64,000 nt of DNA from the NCBI GenBank assembly GCA_023052935.1, contig CM041292.1, positions 138,150,951-138,214,950 of the forward strand. The letters run 5' to 3'. This DNA comes from Piezodorus guildinii. Taxonomy: Eukaryota; Arthropoda; Insecta; Hemiptera; Pentatomidae. Shown here piece by piece: positions 1-11,492 of the stretch. The number at the start of each line of letters is the position of its first letter. Within the stretch, counting starts at the first letter, position 1. The notes under the pieces are model-generated. The model did no database searches. It was not told where the DNA came from and saw only the letters and a list, made by a program, of their open reading frames with translations. Both the position numbers and the translations under genes were made by a program.

Positions 1-720
1 AGGACCGCGGCGCCCGGCAGTAAGTAAGTAAATAAAAAGAAATCCTAAAAAATCCCACCATATTATCTTTACCATTTGTAGCAAACCGATGACTTGATGC
101 CCCATTTTATATATTATACCCCACTCGTTCCTATAGAACAAATCCTCGACCTAAGACTACAACCTGACAAACGCCTAACTTGAAATCCTCATACAAGACT
201 TGAACAAGAAACTGTTCGTAGTTTTCTACCAACATTTACTGGACAAACGTTCAAAGCTTCCAGTCAATTACAAAAAGCTATTCACTATTCATGTGCACTC
301 ATCTGGAAATATGGAATGGAGCTGTGGGATTCTACTAAACCAAATAAATCCCCCTTGTTCAATTTATACTTTCCAAAATCCTAAACGCCTTTCATTCCGT
401 CACCAATAAAATTATTATACCAGACTTAATATACCATTTGTCACAGACTTATCCTAAGATAAATGTTCTTCTTTTTACTCCAAACTCCCTTACCATGTAA
501 AACCCCAAGTCCGTAACCTATCATCCTGACATATTCCTGATTGCGAAGCGATTCAAAATAGAATGTCTCGGAAACTACTCACTTACAATAGTTATTAAAA
601 TGCTATCATTGGGTACTTTCTTTACAAGACCTTTTCACTCACCAAAATTATAATTTACTAATTTTACTTGTATTTAAATTTGTAAATATCAGTGAAATAT
701 ATACTATTTTATTGATTAGA
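1..720 (+). mobile_element. Jockey-B LINE fragment, 3' end of ORF2 plus 3' UTR
   Basis: Seen: broken reading frames that translate to the thumb and C-terminal part of a Jockey-type reverse transcriptase. At 200-409 the peptide QHLLDKRSKLPVNYKKLFT is the counterpart of QHLIDRRSNLSLYYKRLIY in the copy at 48.1-49.1 kb. Just upstream the phrase for decoding as 'LDLRLQPDKRLT.NPHTRLEQETV' is still legible in another frame, and downstream the 'ELWDSTKPNKS' segment is split by frame changes. The left edge of the window cuts the element. No ORF survives, so this is a dead copy. Confidence 0.7.
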
Positions 721-1370
721 ACCATCTCTTCTTTTAAATATATTTATTATCACATTCATAAATCATTTCATCGCACCAACATTTACTGACTAGAACACCA
801 AGACCTTACTGTAAACAGTGTAACGTACATAAAAACACTTACTGACAGACTGCAGGCAACTCATAGGTGTCGACCTTCCATATCATTTAAATACTTTATT
901 AAATTACAACAGTACATACATCCCAAATTTATTTAGTCATTTAAAAAGAAATAAATTATATGAATTGATCTAAAGCTCCCCGATTATACTTATCATTATT
1001 TTATCGTGAACAATTTATACATTTTATTTTGATTTTTTTTTCCTGTATTATTATTATTACAATTAAATTATGTTTGTCCCTCCATTTATTAGCCTTCTCC
1101 ATATTCCAACCTACCTTTCATACATCTACATTCTCATTCTATCTAACTATGAACGGTTCTTGGTAATATATTTGAAATAGCAATATTTTATATCGGAAAA
1201 CATCACCTATGTTGTGGATTGCCTGTAACAATAAAATAAATAAATAAATAATAGCTAACAACTTTTTGCGTCCCATACTGTCTCGTCTTCAGAACCATTC
1301 ATTAAAACTAGAAACAACATTGTAATGTTGGAATTAAATTTACATCACATTATGACAATTAAAACAATAA
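721..1370. other. AT-rich non-coding stretch
   Basis: No reading frame or family was recognised. Bases near 1190-1250 end in an AATAAAATAAATAAATAAATAA tract resembling the tail of an old retroelement, but no coding part could be attached to it. Confidence 0.4.
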
Positions 1371-1708
1371 TTATATACATTTTACATCAATATAGCGCTT
1401 TTACTCAAAATCGTTAAAGATGTTTTTGAGAAAATCGTAAAAAGGTGCAAAACGCATTGTATAAAAGGGCCCTTCTGGTTAGCCGATTTTGATTTTTAAA
1501 AAAGTTGCAGTAACATCTCGAGCGTATAGCGTCTTAAATATGAAATTTCAGTTTCGTACGACTTTTCGTTTTTTCGCTAGACTCACCACACACACACACG
1601 GACGGACACACATACCTTTTTTGGGACTTGGTTATTTGGAAAACGTTTATTTCCGTCGAAAACTGGAATTCGAGAAGCTTTATTTCATATATAGGTGAGT
1701 GAAAGTAA
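1371..1708 (-). repeat. Rep-A copy, left-end half
   Basis: Matches the Rep-A consensus in minus orientation: the block around TTTACATC and ATATAGCG, the ACCACACACACAC microsatellite (about 1586), GGGACTTGGTTATTTGG, then AAAACTGGAATTCGAGAA, and finally the end motif GGTGAGTGAAAGT at 1695-1708. The right half of the family is missing. No ORF is believable; the short frame at 1489-1698 is a translation of the repeat. Confidence 0.8.
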
Positions 1709-2141
1709 TATTATAATTATAATCTTCATAATAGATTGAAATTGAAACTAAATGAAATACACACACACACCCATATATATATTGTTTGATCAGTTCTCGA
1801 CTGTTGATAATTTAAGTTTATGTTGTTCTCAGGTTTCAGTCAATGAACAAACAATTTTATCTATGCGACGTTTCGAGAATTTATTGTTCTCATAATCATG
1901 CCTTAACAATGGAAAAACAAAAAAACAGAACATTAATAATATTATAAAATAATTAATATATGATGTTATTGTTAGATATATGCTATAGAATACATTGAAC
2001 AATGAATAATCATACAGTTGGTACATAGATATTTTAAATTAGGATTTACATTAAAGATATTATTATAAAATTACTTACAATTTTGGACAAAATAGCGTCT
2101 TAATTAGACCTGTTTAGCCTACAAACTTTGAAAAAAAAAAA

Positions 2142-2179
<38 letters not shown>

Positions 2180-2200
2180 AAAGGTATAAAATAAAAAGTA

Positions 2201-2257
<57 letters not shown>

Positions 2258-3189
2258 TTTTACTATCGAAGTAATTAAGTTACAATCGCGGGATTTTTAT
2301 ACGTTTAACACACTATTAATTCAACTTAGATAATCATTTTTGGAAGAATAAAGGGCAAAGGTCTGTGCGCAGCAATCGATAATCCAATGAAGACTAGGAG
2401 AGAGGTTTTTGCGATGGACATTGATGAAAAAATCTCTCGACCCCGGGGCCTTCATCCACTCACGTGAAAAACGTGGCACGGGCTCCGATTTGATGAGGGT
2501 CACTTTTTACGCCTCTTGAGGCTTAATTATTTTTTCCAGGATGCGCACAACGTAGATGTTATACGTGAAATCTTATAATGTACCTTCCGAGTACTAGTCA
2601 TTGAAACGATTTTCAGAGCGACACAATATTAAATGCATGCATTATGTTGATATGTTATTCCGATTTAATATGTTCATTTAGAAATTTTAAAAACCAAACC
2701 TAGAGTCATCAGTCTAACCACCACCAAAAAAATAACCAGTTTTGTCTACAAGTCAGATATCATCAGAAAAAATGCAAGAACATTTAAGATCAGTAAATTA
2801 AACTTTAAAAATAAAATTACTCAGTTCTAGCTGTACTTTTTATTATAAAACACTGTATATTGAGCATATTAGATAAATAATAAACAAATAAAAATTTAAG
2901 ATATGTACTGATGTTATAATTTATTTAGAATGATTCAAAAAAGTGCTATATATATTTCTGCTGTCACAATGCCTGAAATAAAAGGCCTATTTCAAATATA
3001 TATTTTTTTTAAAATCTGGTATCCGACTATCACTTACCTAGATTGATAAAATCAGTTTAATAACTACGAATTAATGAAAAAATAAAAGTTATATTTCATT
3101 AAGAATTGTATTTAGTTTCGTTAGAAATTTATTTTAAATGATAGTTTCATATTAAATGATGTAACCATATAAAATTTCTTTGCGCAATA
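1709..3189. other. AT-rich non-coding stretch
   Basis: Contains the simple repeats listed separately (2132-2262) and a less AT-rich island at about 2290-2520. No conserved frame, splice-bounded domain or known repeat was recognised. Small frames at 1829-2026 and 2321-2503 on the minus strand look like chance. Confidence 0.4.
2132..2262. repeat. poly(A) and (TA)n simple repeats
   Basis: Two long A-runs broken by GT, then AAAAATATAT leading into roughly 25 TA dinucleotides and a T-run. Pure low-complexity sequence. Confidence 0.95.
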
Positions 3190-3735
3190 ATCACTTAATT
3201 TTATGTCCTATTCGCCTCTTTACACTACATTCTAAACCTTTGCATATAAAATAATATTTTTTTTTCAACTTTTGATCTTCCCAACGGTATATTGTAAAAC
3301 TATATTACTATCTTTATGTTAGGAAAAAAATATTTTTGATCTTTGCTCCTTTTATTGGTTGTCAAGCTCATTCATCTTGCATATTTAGAGAAAGAAAATT
3401 TTAAAAATCGGCATTTAAGCCCTGTAAGACTATTTCAATCAGAACCTACATGATATTAAAACCCATTGCATTTTACATCAATATAGCATGTTTAATCAAA
3501 ATCATTTTACCCGTTCTTGAAAAAATCGTGATTTTGATAAGTGAAAAGTTGCTGTAACATCTCAGGCATATATATGCTTCTTAAATATAAAACTCAAGTT
3601 TTATCTAACTTATCGTTTTTGAGCTAGGCTTACCACACACAGTCTTTTTGTTTGACTTCATCCTTTGGACTCAAGAAACCCTGAAACTTGTATTTCCGTT
3701 GAAAAATCGAATAAAAAATTTTCTTGTTCTTACAA
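3190..3735 (-). repeat. Rep-A copy, degraded
   Basis: Recognisable family blocks in order: CCCAACGGTATATTGTA (about 3279), TCGGCATTTAAGCCCTGTAAG (split across 3408-3429), CCTACATGATATTAAA, CATCAATATAGC, TAACATCTCAGGC, ACCACACACAGTC and TGTATTTCCGTTGAAAA. The extreme end motifs are lost. Confidence 0.75.
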
Positions 3736-4489
3736 TATTTTATGTTATGTTTATGTAACAATGTAATAATTTAACTTTTCATATTTTAGGCTTTACAACC
3801 TGATAATATAAGTTTTTTGTAAACATAATAATATATATGGTAATTATCGAACAGTAACGCATCTCTTGTGTGGCTGGCGTTAGCGTCTAACAATAGGACC
3901 ATTTTCCATATACATTACCAGCCGTCTGTTTTTCCATGTTTGTCTTCCCATTCAAATGGAAATTCTCCAGCTATACTATCAGTTTTATAGTGTTAAGAAA
4001 AGCAAAGCAAAAGTAGTGATCAATTCATCGACCTAAAGTATTCATCTTCGTATGTTGTTATTAATGTAAATAAAATGCATGTGAATTAGCCTGCGCACGG
4101 ATATAAATAATACTAGTACTTTGCTTCTAAAATAAAAAAGAATAAAATGAGAAATTCCGAATTTTTTAAAATATCTTACAAATGATGTTTTATTTTTTTC
4201 TAATCCTATAATGGCACTTCAAATAATAGTCAAATTCTGATCAATTATAACGGCAAACGTACTAAAATAACGTGGCCGAAATGATGTACACATGATAATA
4301 CAAGGAAAATCAGCAAAATTACACAAATGTGGTAAATTTTCACATGTAACTAGAACTAAATTTACGAGCGAACCTTGTTTATTTCATTCTAATATTTACT
4401 AATAAAAAGTAGTGTTTCAGACCAAAGTATAATTACTCTATCAGATAATCAGCCCCTACGTATTTTTTAAAATGTTCTAATAAAATAAA
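3736..4489. other. AT-rich non-coding stretch
   Basis: No gene, repeat family or structured element was recognised here. Confidence 0.4.
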
Positions 4490-4960
4490 TAGATCAGGGT
4501 CACTAATAGCTTCAGGTATTTAGGGGAAATTGTTTGTCGTAAAGGGTCCGAGAATAAGGGTGTGGAGGAGCGGCTGGTCAAGATGGGAAGACTCGGCTTT
4601 TCCACCAGCATTCTATACTGTAAGAAGAGTCTTTCAATAAGAGTAGAAATAAGACATCGTAACACGGTTGTCGAACCGGTTGGAATCGTAACCCCTTTTC
4701 CTAGCTTAGAGTAATTTTGGGGAACAGAGAAGATCTTGAGGAGGATTTATGGACCAGTAAAGTTACCGGAGAGATATAGGATGAGACCTGGCAGAGAACT
4801 ATACAAAGGAATGGATGACCAGGAAACGAACATTAGATTAAAAGAGGTTGCGTTTCATATTGCGTAGGTAATATGGTCAGGATAAGCCCAAGCAGAATAA
4901 ATAAGGAGATATTTGGGAAAATGTGGGGATACATTCAGCAAATAATGAAAGAAAAAGTAA
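4490..4960 (+). pseudogene. LINE-E reverse transcriptase C-terminal remnant
   Basis: Plus-strand frames read FRYLGEIVCRKGSENKG, then VEERLVKMGRLGFSTSILYC, and after frame changes TEKILRRIYGPVK followed by YRMRPGRELYKGMDD. The RYLG motif after the RT palm and the 'KILRRIYGP ... ELY' block are typical of the region after the reverse transcriptase domain in endonuclease-type LINEs. Several stops and frameshifts make it inactive. A later piece of the same domain type is at 36170-36480. The clade is not assignable from this fragment. Confidence 0.65.
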
Positions 4961-5167
4961 AATTGGGTACCTCAAATCAGGATTATCATAATAGTGATGA
5001 GATTGCGAAAACTTAGGGAAGATAAAGGTCCTTGTGGGTGCCAAAGAGGTAAGAAAGGGGTGAGTATAGAGCGAAGAATAAAGAAGAGTACTATCTGAAA
5101 GAATGAAGAAGTAAGAAGAGAGGGGGAAATGGAGGAAAAGTTGGGAGGAAATGATATTCGCGTGGTC

Positions 5168-5650
5168 TGTAAGCCGTTTCGCGTTAAAAAAAATATTAAA
5201 TAGCTAACAGAACCAAAATAAGTTACATATCTTTTTTACTAATGATGGAGTTTTGTTGACCGTAGAGAAATTAGATGAGGAAGATGGTTGGGGGTGCGGT
5301 CATAAATTAAAAACACACATTTAAAATAAGTGTTATTTTAATTATGTGCCGACGTTTCGGCCTACAAGGAGTCTCCTGTAGGCAACGCCTTCACGTCGAG
5401 TCACCCCTGATGAAGGCCCACATTGTAGGCCGAAACGTCGGCACATAATTAAAATAACACTTATTTTAAATGTGTGTTTTTAATTTATGACCGCACTCCC
5501 AACCATCTTCCTCATCTTTTTTACTGGCTAATATAGCAATGTAAAGTATTTTCTTGTGCTATATTAGCCAGTGAAAAAGATATGTAACTTATTTTGGTTC
5601 TGTTAGCTATTTAATTTTTTTTTTTTTTTTTTTAACGCGAAACGGCCTAA
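5168..5650. repeat. Nested foldback (inverted-repeat) element
   Basis: Two nested inverted repeats. The outer arms are 5173-5240 and about 5572-5646, with GCCGTTTCGCGTT matching AACGCGAAACGGC. The inner arms are 5274-5367 and 5423-5516: 94 nt each with one mismatch seen. A third small hairpin (CTGGCTAATATAGC against GCTATATTAGCCAG) sits at about 5524-5574. The inner loop holds a hammerhead-like core, annotated separately. There is no ORF. Single-stranded, it would fold into an exceptionally stable cruciform. Confidence 0.9.
5348..5442 (+). other. Hammerhead-ribozyme-like core in a foldback loop
   Basis: Seen: CTGATGA at 5407-5413, GGCC at 5415-5418, a 9-nt loop, GGCC at 5428-5431, then GAAA at 5432-5435 and CGTCGGC. 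GGCC is self-complementary and can form stem II. GCCGACGT at 5348-5355 pairs with ACGTCGGC at 5435-5442 to give stem III, followed by T as the H residue of a UH cleavage site. Known: CUGAUGA plus GAAA is the invariant hammerhead core, and such motifs occur in Penelope-like retroelements. Against activity: there is an extra A before stem II, and I find no good stem I. It is best read as a decayed or partial ribozyme. Confidence 0.45.
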
Positions 5651-5689
5651 CTATACTCTCTTTTTTCAAAATTACAAATTAGACAGAAA

Positions 5690-6165
5690 CTGAATACATA
5701 CACATACCTTCTTAAGCCAATATGGACTTACGCTTCACAGATTTTTGGTTCAGCAAAAAAGACTCACATACAAAAAATGCAATCATTTCAATCCAAAATT
5801 TTAAGACTCATAACGACAGCTCCTTGGTGCGTAAACAACAGAACCCTACATACGGACTTACAGCAACCAACAATTGACCAACATATACGAACACTCTATT
5901 CTCGATTTCACATTAAACTTAACGGACACATATACTGATAATACGGCAATAGACTGATTAACGACATGTCAGTTCCTGAAATGCCGGTCAGAAGAAGGCA
6001 AAAACGAAGCTGGATGAGGGACCTCCTCAGCTAGATTAAAGCCTTGGTAAGGGTGCTGCTGGGCACTTTACTTCCCCATGCCTATCATATCTGATCTTAC
6101 TTTTGTCCAACACATTTGCTGATTGTCAGACATCTTCTGACAGGTGTAAATAAAGATATAAAGAA
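5690..6165 (+). pseudogene. Jockey-D reverse transcriptase C-terminal remnant
   Basis: The plus strand reads NTYTYLLKPIWTYASQIFG, KKTHIQKMQSFQSKILRLIT and NNRTLHTDLQQPTI, ending in RRRQKRSWMRDLLS and a stop near 6033. This is the 'LKPIWTYG...QSFQSKILR...TLH.DL' tail of Jockey ORF2. A stop interrupts it near 5937. A paralogue is at 36530-37085. The 3' UTR ends in an A-rich tail near 6165. Confidence 0.8.
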
Positions 6166-7266
6166 AAAAAAATTATTATATCTCACTTAAATCTAAAAAC
6201 TTCATTCATTAAAATATTAATAATAGCCTAAAATCTTAAATTATATTTCACATTTTTGTTTCATTGGTATTCACATATGCCAGCAGACTAAAGTTATAAA
6301 AATTCTGTTTTTTTAATGAATTTCAAAATACGTATTAGATACAATTTTTTTATTTTGAACATTTTTAAGCGGATTTACACTCTCAAAACAGAAATATCTT
6401 GCATACCCTACCTTATCATAATTATATAATTAACATATTAAATGGTCTAATCAGTACATGGCTAAAATAGGAATGAATCTAACAGAAGTATAATAATAGT
6501 ATCAATCACATATTAATTCAAGTGTAATAACTCTATAATTTAATGATTTTTAATTATTATTATACTTGTTATTTTTTGTGATGTGAAATCTTTAAATTAA
6601 TATAAATAATGAAACTTCACAGCTTACTGATGTAAGTTATTACACTAATATGAGTGTCAATGGCAAAATATTTGTTTAAACCGGGGTTAAGTCCAACTCC
6701 GCCATTTTAGAGAACGGAGATTGGCCCCTTTTGTTCAACGCTAATAAACCTCTTGCCCATTTCCTAATAACAAAAGGGTTGGCTTATTTTCCCTGAAGAA
6801 ATAATATAATATTAAATAATATTTTAACCTTTAATGATGAGGGCGTAGGCCTGTTTTGTTTCAGTAATTATTTATAAATAAATAATCTTTACGTCTCGGA
6901 AGCAATCATAATTTACATTTTTTCGTTATATAATATTACGTTCTGAAATGGTAATAATTAGTGATTTGTATAATAAAATCGTATATTAACTGTTTTATGA
7001 CAGAAAAAATTAAATAAAATTACATTTTGGTTCAGTTCGAAAATCCGTTTTTTCCCGTATATCTTGTTTGGTAACAAATATAAATTTCTATTAGTTTATA
7101 AAATAAAGTTATATATCCATGGTTGAGAGAATTTTTGAAAATTTAGTTGGGTCAAATCGAATACAATACACAGATATTTCTAAGTTATATTTTTTTAATT
7201 TACTAATATCCTTTTAAAACATGTTAAACAAATTAAATTATGCTGAAAAAGCACTTCTATTTTTAT
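6166..7266. other. AT-rich non-coding stretch
   Basis: No coding or repeat family recognised. The slightly GC-richer patch at 6680-6860 gave no protein match in any frame I read. Confidence 0.4.
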
Positions 7267-7460
7267 TTTTTTTTACTTTCACCTACATATTTTAACGGAT
7301 ATACACGTTTTAGGGTCCCTTAAGTCTAAATAACTAAGTCGTGTCTCACCAAATGTTTGTGAGAGTGGGTTAGTGTGTCTGTGTGTAGTAACGTTAGCAC
7401 GAAAATTTGACGAAACTTAAATTTCATATTTAAGACAATTATAAGCTCGTTTCGGTCTTG
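7267..7460 (+). repeat. Rep-A fragment, left end
   Basis: Begins TTTACTTTCACCTACATA and continues through the GGATATACACGTTTTAGGG block, CCAAATAACTAAG-like text, a GTGTGTCTGTGTG microsatellite and AAATTTCATATTTAAGACAA. It stops near 7460. No ORF. Confidence 0.8.
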
Positions 7461-8599
7461 GAATTTTATTTATTTAAATAAATACATATCTACATATAAG
7501 TAATTACACATCTACATGCTCCTATTCCCAGAAAGCTATATACATATATGGTACTATTACAAAAAGATGTTAAAAAAAAAAAAAAAAACGGTGTTTGATC
7601 TTTAACCGACAAATAAAGATGTAGGTTTAACTAAAAATAATAATAATAAAAACTAAAAATAAAAATAAAACAAACAAAAAATTAAAAAACCTTATCAAAG
7701 AGTGAATATTTAGAGAGATGATGGTTATTAAACGTCAAAAATTAGTAAAAACACAGCAATTTGTTATGTTTTAAATTAATTTGCTGTATATGTTATAAAA
7801 GAACGCACATGCTGTTGTGTTATATCGGAATAGGTTCAACAGCTTGAGTGTTAACAGTGTGTCACATCTCATAAAACCAAATAAAGAAAACCATATAAAA
7901 TTACTAAAACAATTATAGGCGTGTTCCGTTTCGACCTGATTTTATTTCACCTGAAATGTCGATTTATCCCGAAAATAAACTCTATACTTTCATCTAAAAT
8001 ACGTTTTCTGAGAACTGAGTCATTAAATTTCACAAAGGCAAAAACATTTTCACAAACAAGTGCTTTCAAAGAGACGGGAACAGATAGCTATACCTAGTTT
8101 TCTTTGAAATGAAATGTCTTTTATAAGAAACCTTTTGTTCTCGGTCAGGTTTGTGAACAATCGACTTGTCCCCTAATAAGTGACTCAAATTGTTTCCTGA
8201 AATTTTCATAGCATTAACAAGTTAAAAAATAAAAAATTTTATTATTTTAAATATTAAATTATTAAAAATTTTTAATTATTTTAATAATATTTAATTATGT
8301 GAAATTCTACAACCCGATAGCCATAACCTAATGAAGCGATGCTTCTTTGGAAACATGCTTTTACTTTTCTTATCGATTCATTTCAATTTCCTCACTTTTA
8401 TATTTTTAATATATAAGCTTTCCGTGTAAAAAACGTTGATTACAGACTTAATTTTTTGCTTTCCAAGTCCTGATGCAGGACAGGTATTGCTAATCTGCGT
8501 TTAACACTTTTTCTCTAAGTTTCGAAATCTCTTTCATCAGCTTTATTTACTTTCTCGGTTAGTAGTTTCTTTATGAGAAATGGACAAATCGGTTACTTA
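7461..8599. other. AT-rich non-coding stretch
   Basis: Includes A-rich low-complexity sequence at 7568-7690 (AAT-type repeats). Nothing else recognised. Confidence 0.4.
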
Positions 8600-9054
8600 T
8601 AATTTAAATTAATCGCGTTATCTAAAATTATTCTGGCTGCAATGAATTTGCAGTAAATATTCATGAATAAATATTTTTGAAGATAGAGAAAAAGTTTATT
8701 AGTTTTTTAACCAAAAACCCGCGAATAATTATTAAAAACTGAAAAAAAGAAGAATAAAATTGAAATTTCACACATGAATGCTCCCATAAATCAGTTATTT
8801 TTAAATTAGAGAATAACATGTAGAGAGTTTTAGATTCTGTAAATCCAGATAAACAAAAAAAAAAAAAAAAAAAAAAAAAAAGGGAAAAAAAGTTAATCTA
8901 TATTTTCAAATCACAAATTATAACAGATGTAATTTTACCAATACTTTGTTATTATTGAAGATAGAAAACAATAAAAAAATTTAGCAGCTATAAACCGATG
9001 TATCCTTGTATAGTTAAATGGAAATAATAAACCATTGTGTAATCATTTGCAGCT
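8600..9054 (+). repeat. Rep-C copy
   Basis: Shares with 49384-49877 and 58065-58420 a block ending GAAATAATAAACCATTGTG, then TAATCATTTGCA, and an internal GTTTTAGATTC / AAAAAGG tract. It lies immediately left of a Rep-A copy, as does the copy at 58.1 kb, so the two may be one larger element or a frequent pair. No ORF. Boundaries are approximate. Confidence 0.5.
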
Positions 9055-9850
9055 TTTTACTTTCACTTACCTATATATGAAATATATAGTAAGGAAAAGT
9101 ATTGCGATCGTGAAAAATTTTGAATTCCAGTTTTCAACGGAAATACTCGTTTTAGGGTCTCCTGAGTCCAAATAACTAAGTCCCGCAAAAAAGTCTATGT
9201 GTGAGTCCTATGAAACTAAAATTTCATATTTAAGACAACTATACGCCCGAGATGTTACAAAATCTTTTTCATCTAAATCAGTTCACCAGGAGAGCCACTT
9301 CATACCATGCGTTTTGCATCTTTTTACGATTTTCTCAAAAACGGCACTAACGATTTTGATTAAACTCTACGTATCGATGTAAAATTAATGGGCTTTAATA
9401 TGATGTAGGTTTCATTTTGATTGAAATAGTCTGACAGGGCTTAAATGCCGATATTTTAAATTTTCTTCTTCTAAAGTATCTTTAATTTTATAGATTTCAA
9501 CAAATTTGGAACTAAATTTGTAAGTTAAGCGTATTTGATATACAACTAAAGGAGAAAAGTGCAAACTTATTTTTTTTATGCAATTTTTGCATTCTTATAC
9601 ACAAGACAAAAATATTATCTTATATACGGAATTTTAAAGGCTAATGGAGAGTGATGAAAAGCCGATAAAACAAACTGATTGTTGTCCATATAAATACAAT
9701 AGATTATTTAATAAAACACATGTTTCTATTGAAATTCAACATAATTCTTTAACAATTTAATTGTATCTTTAAATATATTTAAAATTCATAAATTGATGTT
9801 AACAGCGGAGGTAAGTGAAAGTCGTGTGTTGCGCGCACCAGTTTTTTTAT
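9055..9850 (+). repeat. Rep-A copy, both ends present
   Basis: Left end TTTACTTTCACTTACCTATA at 9057. Then the palindromic TATATATGAAATATATAG, the AGTATTGCGATCGTGAAAA block, CGTTTTAGGGTC, CATATTTAAGACAACTATA, ATAGTCTGACAGGGCTTAAA and AAACACATGTTTCTATTG. The right end is AGGTAAGTGAAAGTCGTGTG then TTGCGCGCACCAG at 9848. ORF 9197-9382 is only a translation of the repeat. Confidence 0.85.
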
Positions 9851-10602
9851 AATGTAATTCGAAAATTATAAAAAATTTATTACAGGATTCAAATGCATTT
9901 AAATAAATAAAAAAACCTGTAACTCGATAAGGGTAGAAGAGTCTAATCTAGTGGATAAACCGATTATAAAATAATACAAAATAACTTTAAGTTCTTTAAA
10001 ATTTAACAAATAGAAATTAACAGATTAATTTAATTTTAAACAAATTTCAGTAACCCTTTCTAAGTTGATAGAATATAGATCTAAAAGAATTTACAAAAAA
10101 AATATTTAGAGAAATAAAATATTTGTTAAACAGATTAAACAAAAACGTTAAATGGATCCATATGAACTTGCCTACCTAAGCAGTGAACAATCTACTTTTT
10201 GAAACGAAAAGAAATAAAAAAAGTTTAAATGCATAATAATTATTAATGTGTGTTGTATAAAGTTTTGTAGGTCGGAAATTAAACTTTGTGTTGGACATAA
10301 TATAATTTTCACTACTGACCAAAATCGTAAAGCATCGCTTGGCCCCAAAACTTTCCGCAATAGATTGTAATCTATGAGAAGTTAGCTAACTGATCTCTAG
10401 GGTATTGTCTGCTTGTTTGTTCGGGTTTTCGAGTTTTAATGTTTTAATCTTCCTTTATGCGAGCTTGTTTCATGCAGAGTTAATGACAGTAGATAATAAT
10501 TTAAATAATAATTAGAAAAACCATATGTTTTAATTTTTGTAACCTGGAGATTCAAATATAATAGAATGAGATATGCATATATTTATTATTAAAAAACATG
10601 TG
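9851..10602. other. AT-rich non-coding stretch between two Rep-A copies
   Basis: The two flanking Rep-A copies are in opposite orientation with right ends facing each other, giving a long-range inverted repeat around this spacer. No gene was recognised; the 10172-10360 minus frame lacks support. Confidence 0.5.
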
Positions 10603-11492
10603 GTGCGGGCAACACACGACTTTCACTTACCTCCGTTCTGAAAACCGATTAGTGAATTTTCAAGTACAGTAAGAGATAAAAATGAGTGAAACCATAAAAT
10701 AATTAATTAAATATAATTTCTATAGAAACATGTGTTTCATTAAAAGATCAATTATATTATCATCTAAAATAATTAGATAGTTTAATCGGCTTTTCATCAC
10801 TCTTTATTAGCTTTTAAAATTCCGCTTTAAAAAGATAATATTTTTTCAAAAATCTTTAGCTATCCAATGGTATATTATACATCTATATTACTATTCTTGT
10901 GTTCAAGAACACAAAAATTGCATAAAATATATGTTTACACTTTTCATCTTTAGTTGTATATCAAATTCGCTCAACATACAAATTTACCAGCTATTTATCA
11001 ATGCAAATAAGATGATGTTCCAAATTTATTGAAATCTATAAAATTAAAGGTACTTTTGAAGAAGAAAATATTGGCATTTAAGCCCTGTCAGACTATTTTT
11101 ATCAGAATAAAATCTACATGATGTTAAAGCCTATTAAATTTTACATCGATATAGGGAGTTTAATCATAATCGTCGGAACCGTTTTCGAGAAAATCGAAAA
11201 AAGGTGCAACATGCATGGTATAAAGTGGCTCTTCTGGTAACCTCATTTTGATGGAAAAGGTTTTGTAACGTCTCGGGCGTAGATTTGCCTTAAATATGAA
11301 ATTTCAGTTTCATAGGACTTTTCGTTTCCGCCCGGGAGTCACCACACACGGACACACACACAGACCTTTTTGCGGGACTTGGTTATTTGGACTCAGGGGA
11401 CCCTAAAATGTGTATTTCCGTTGAAAACTGGAATTCGAAAATGTTCACGATCGCAATACTTTCCCTTACTATATATAGCAAGTGAAAGTAAA
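10603..11492 (-). repeat. Rep-A copy, complete
   Basis: Starts (as read on +) TGGTGCGGGCAACACACGAC, TTTCACTTACCTCCG and ends ACTATATATAGCAAGTGAAAGT. All family blocks are present in order, including CACGATCGCAATACTTTCC, the CACACACGGACACACACAC microsatellite and CGGGACTTGGTTATTTGG. At about 890 bp it is a good type copy for the family. No ORF of note. Confidence 0.9.
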
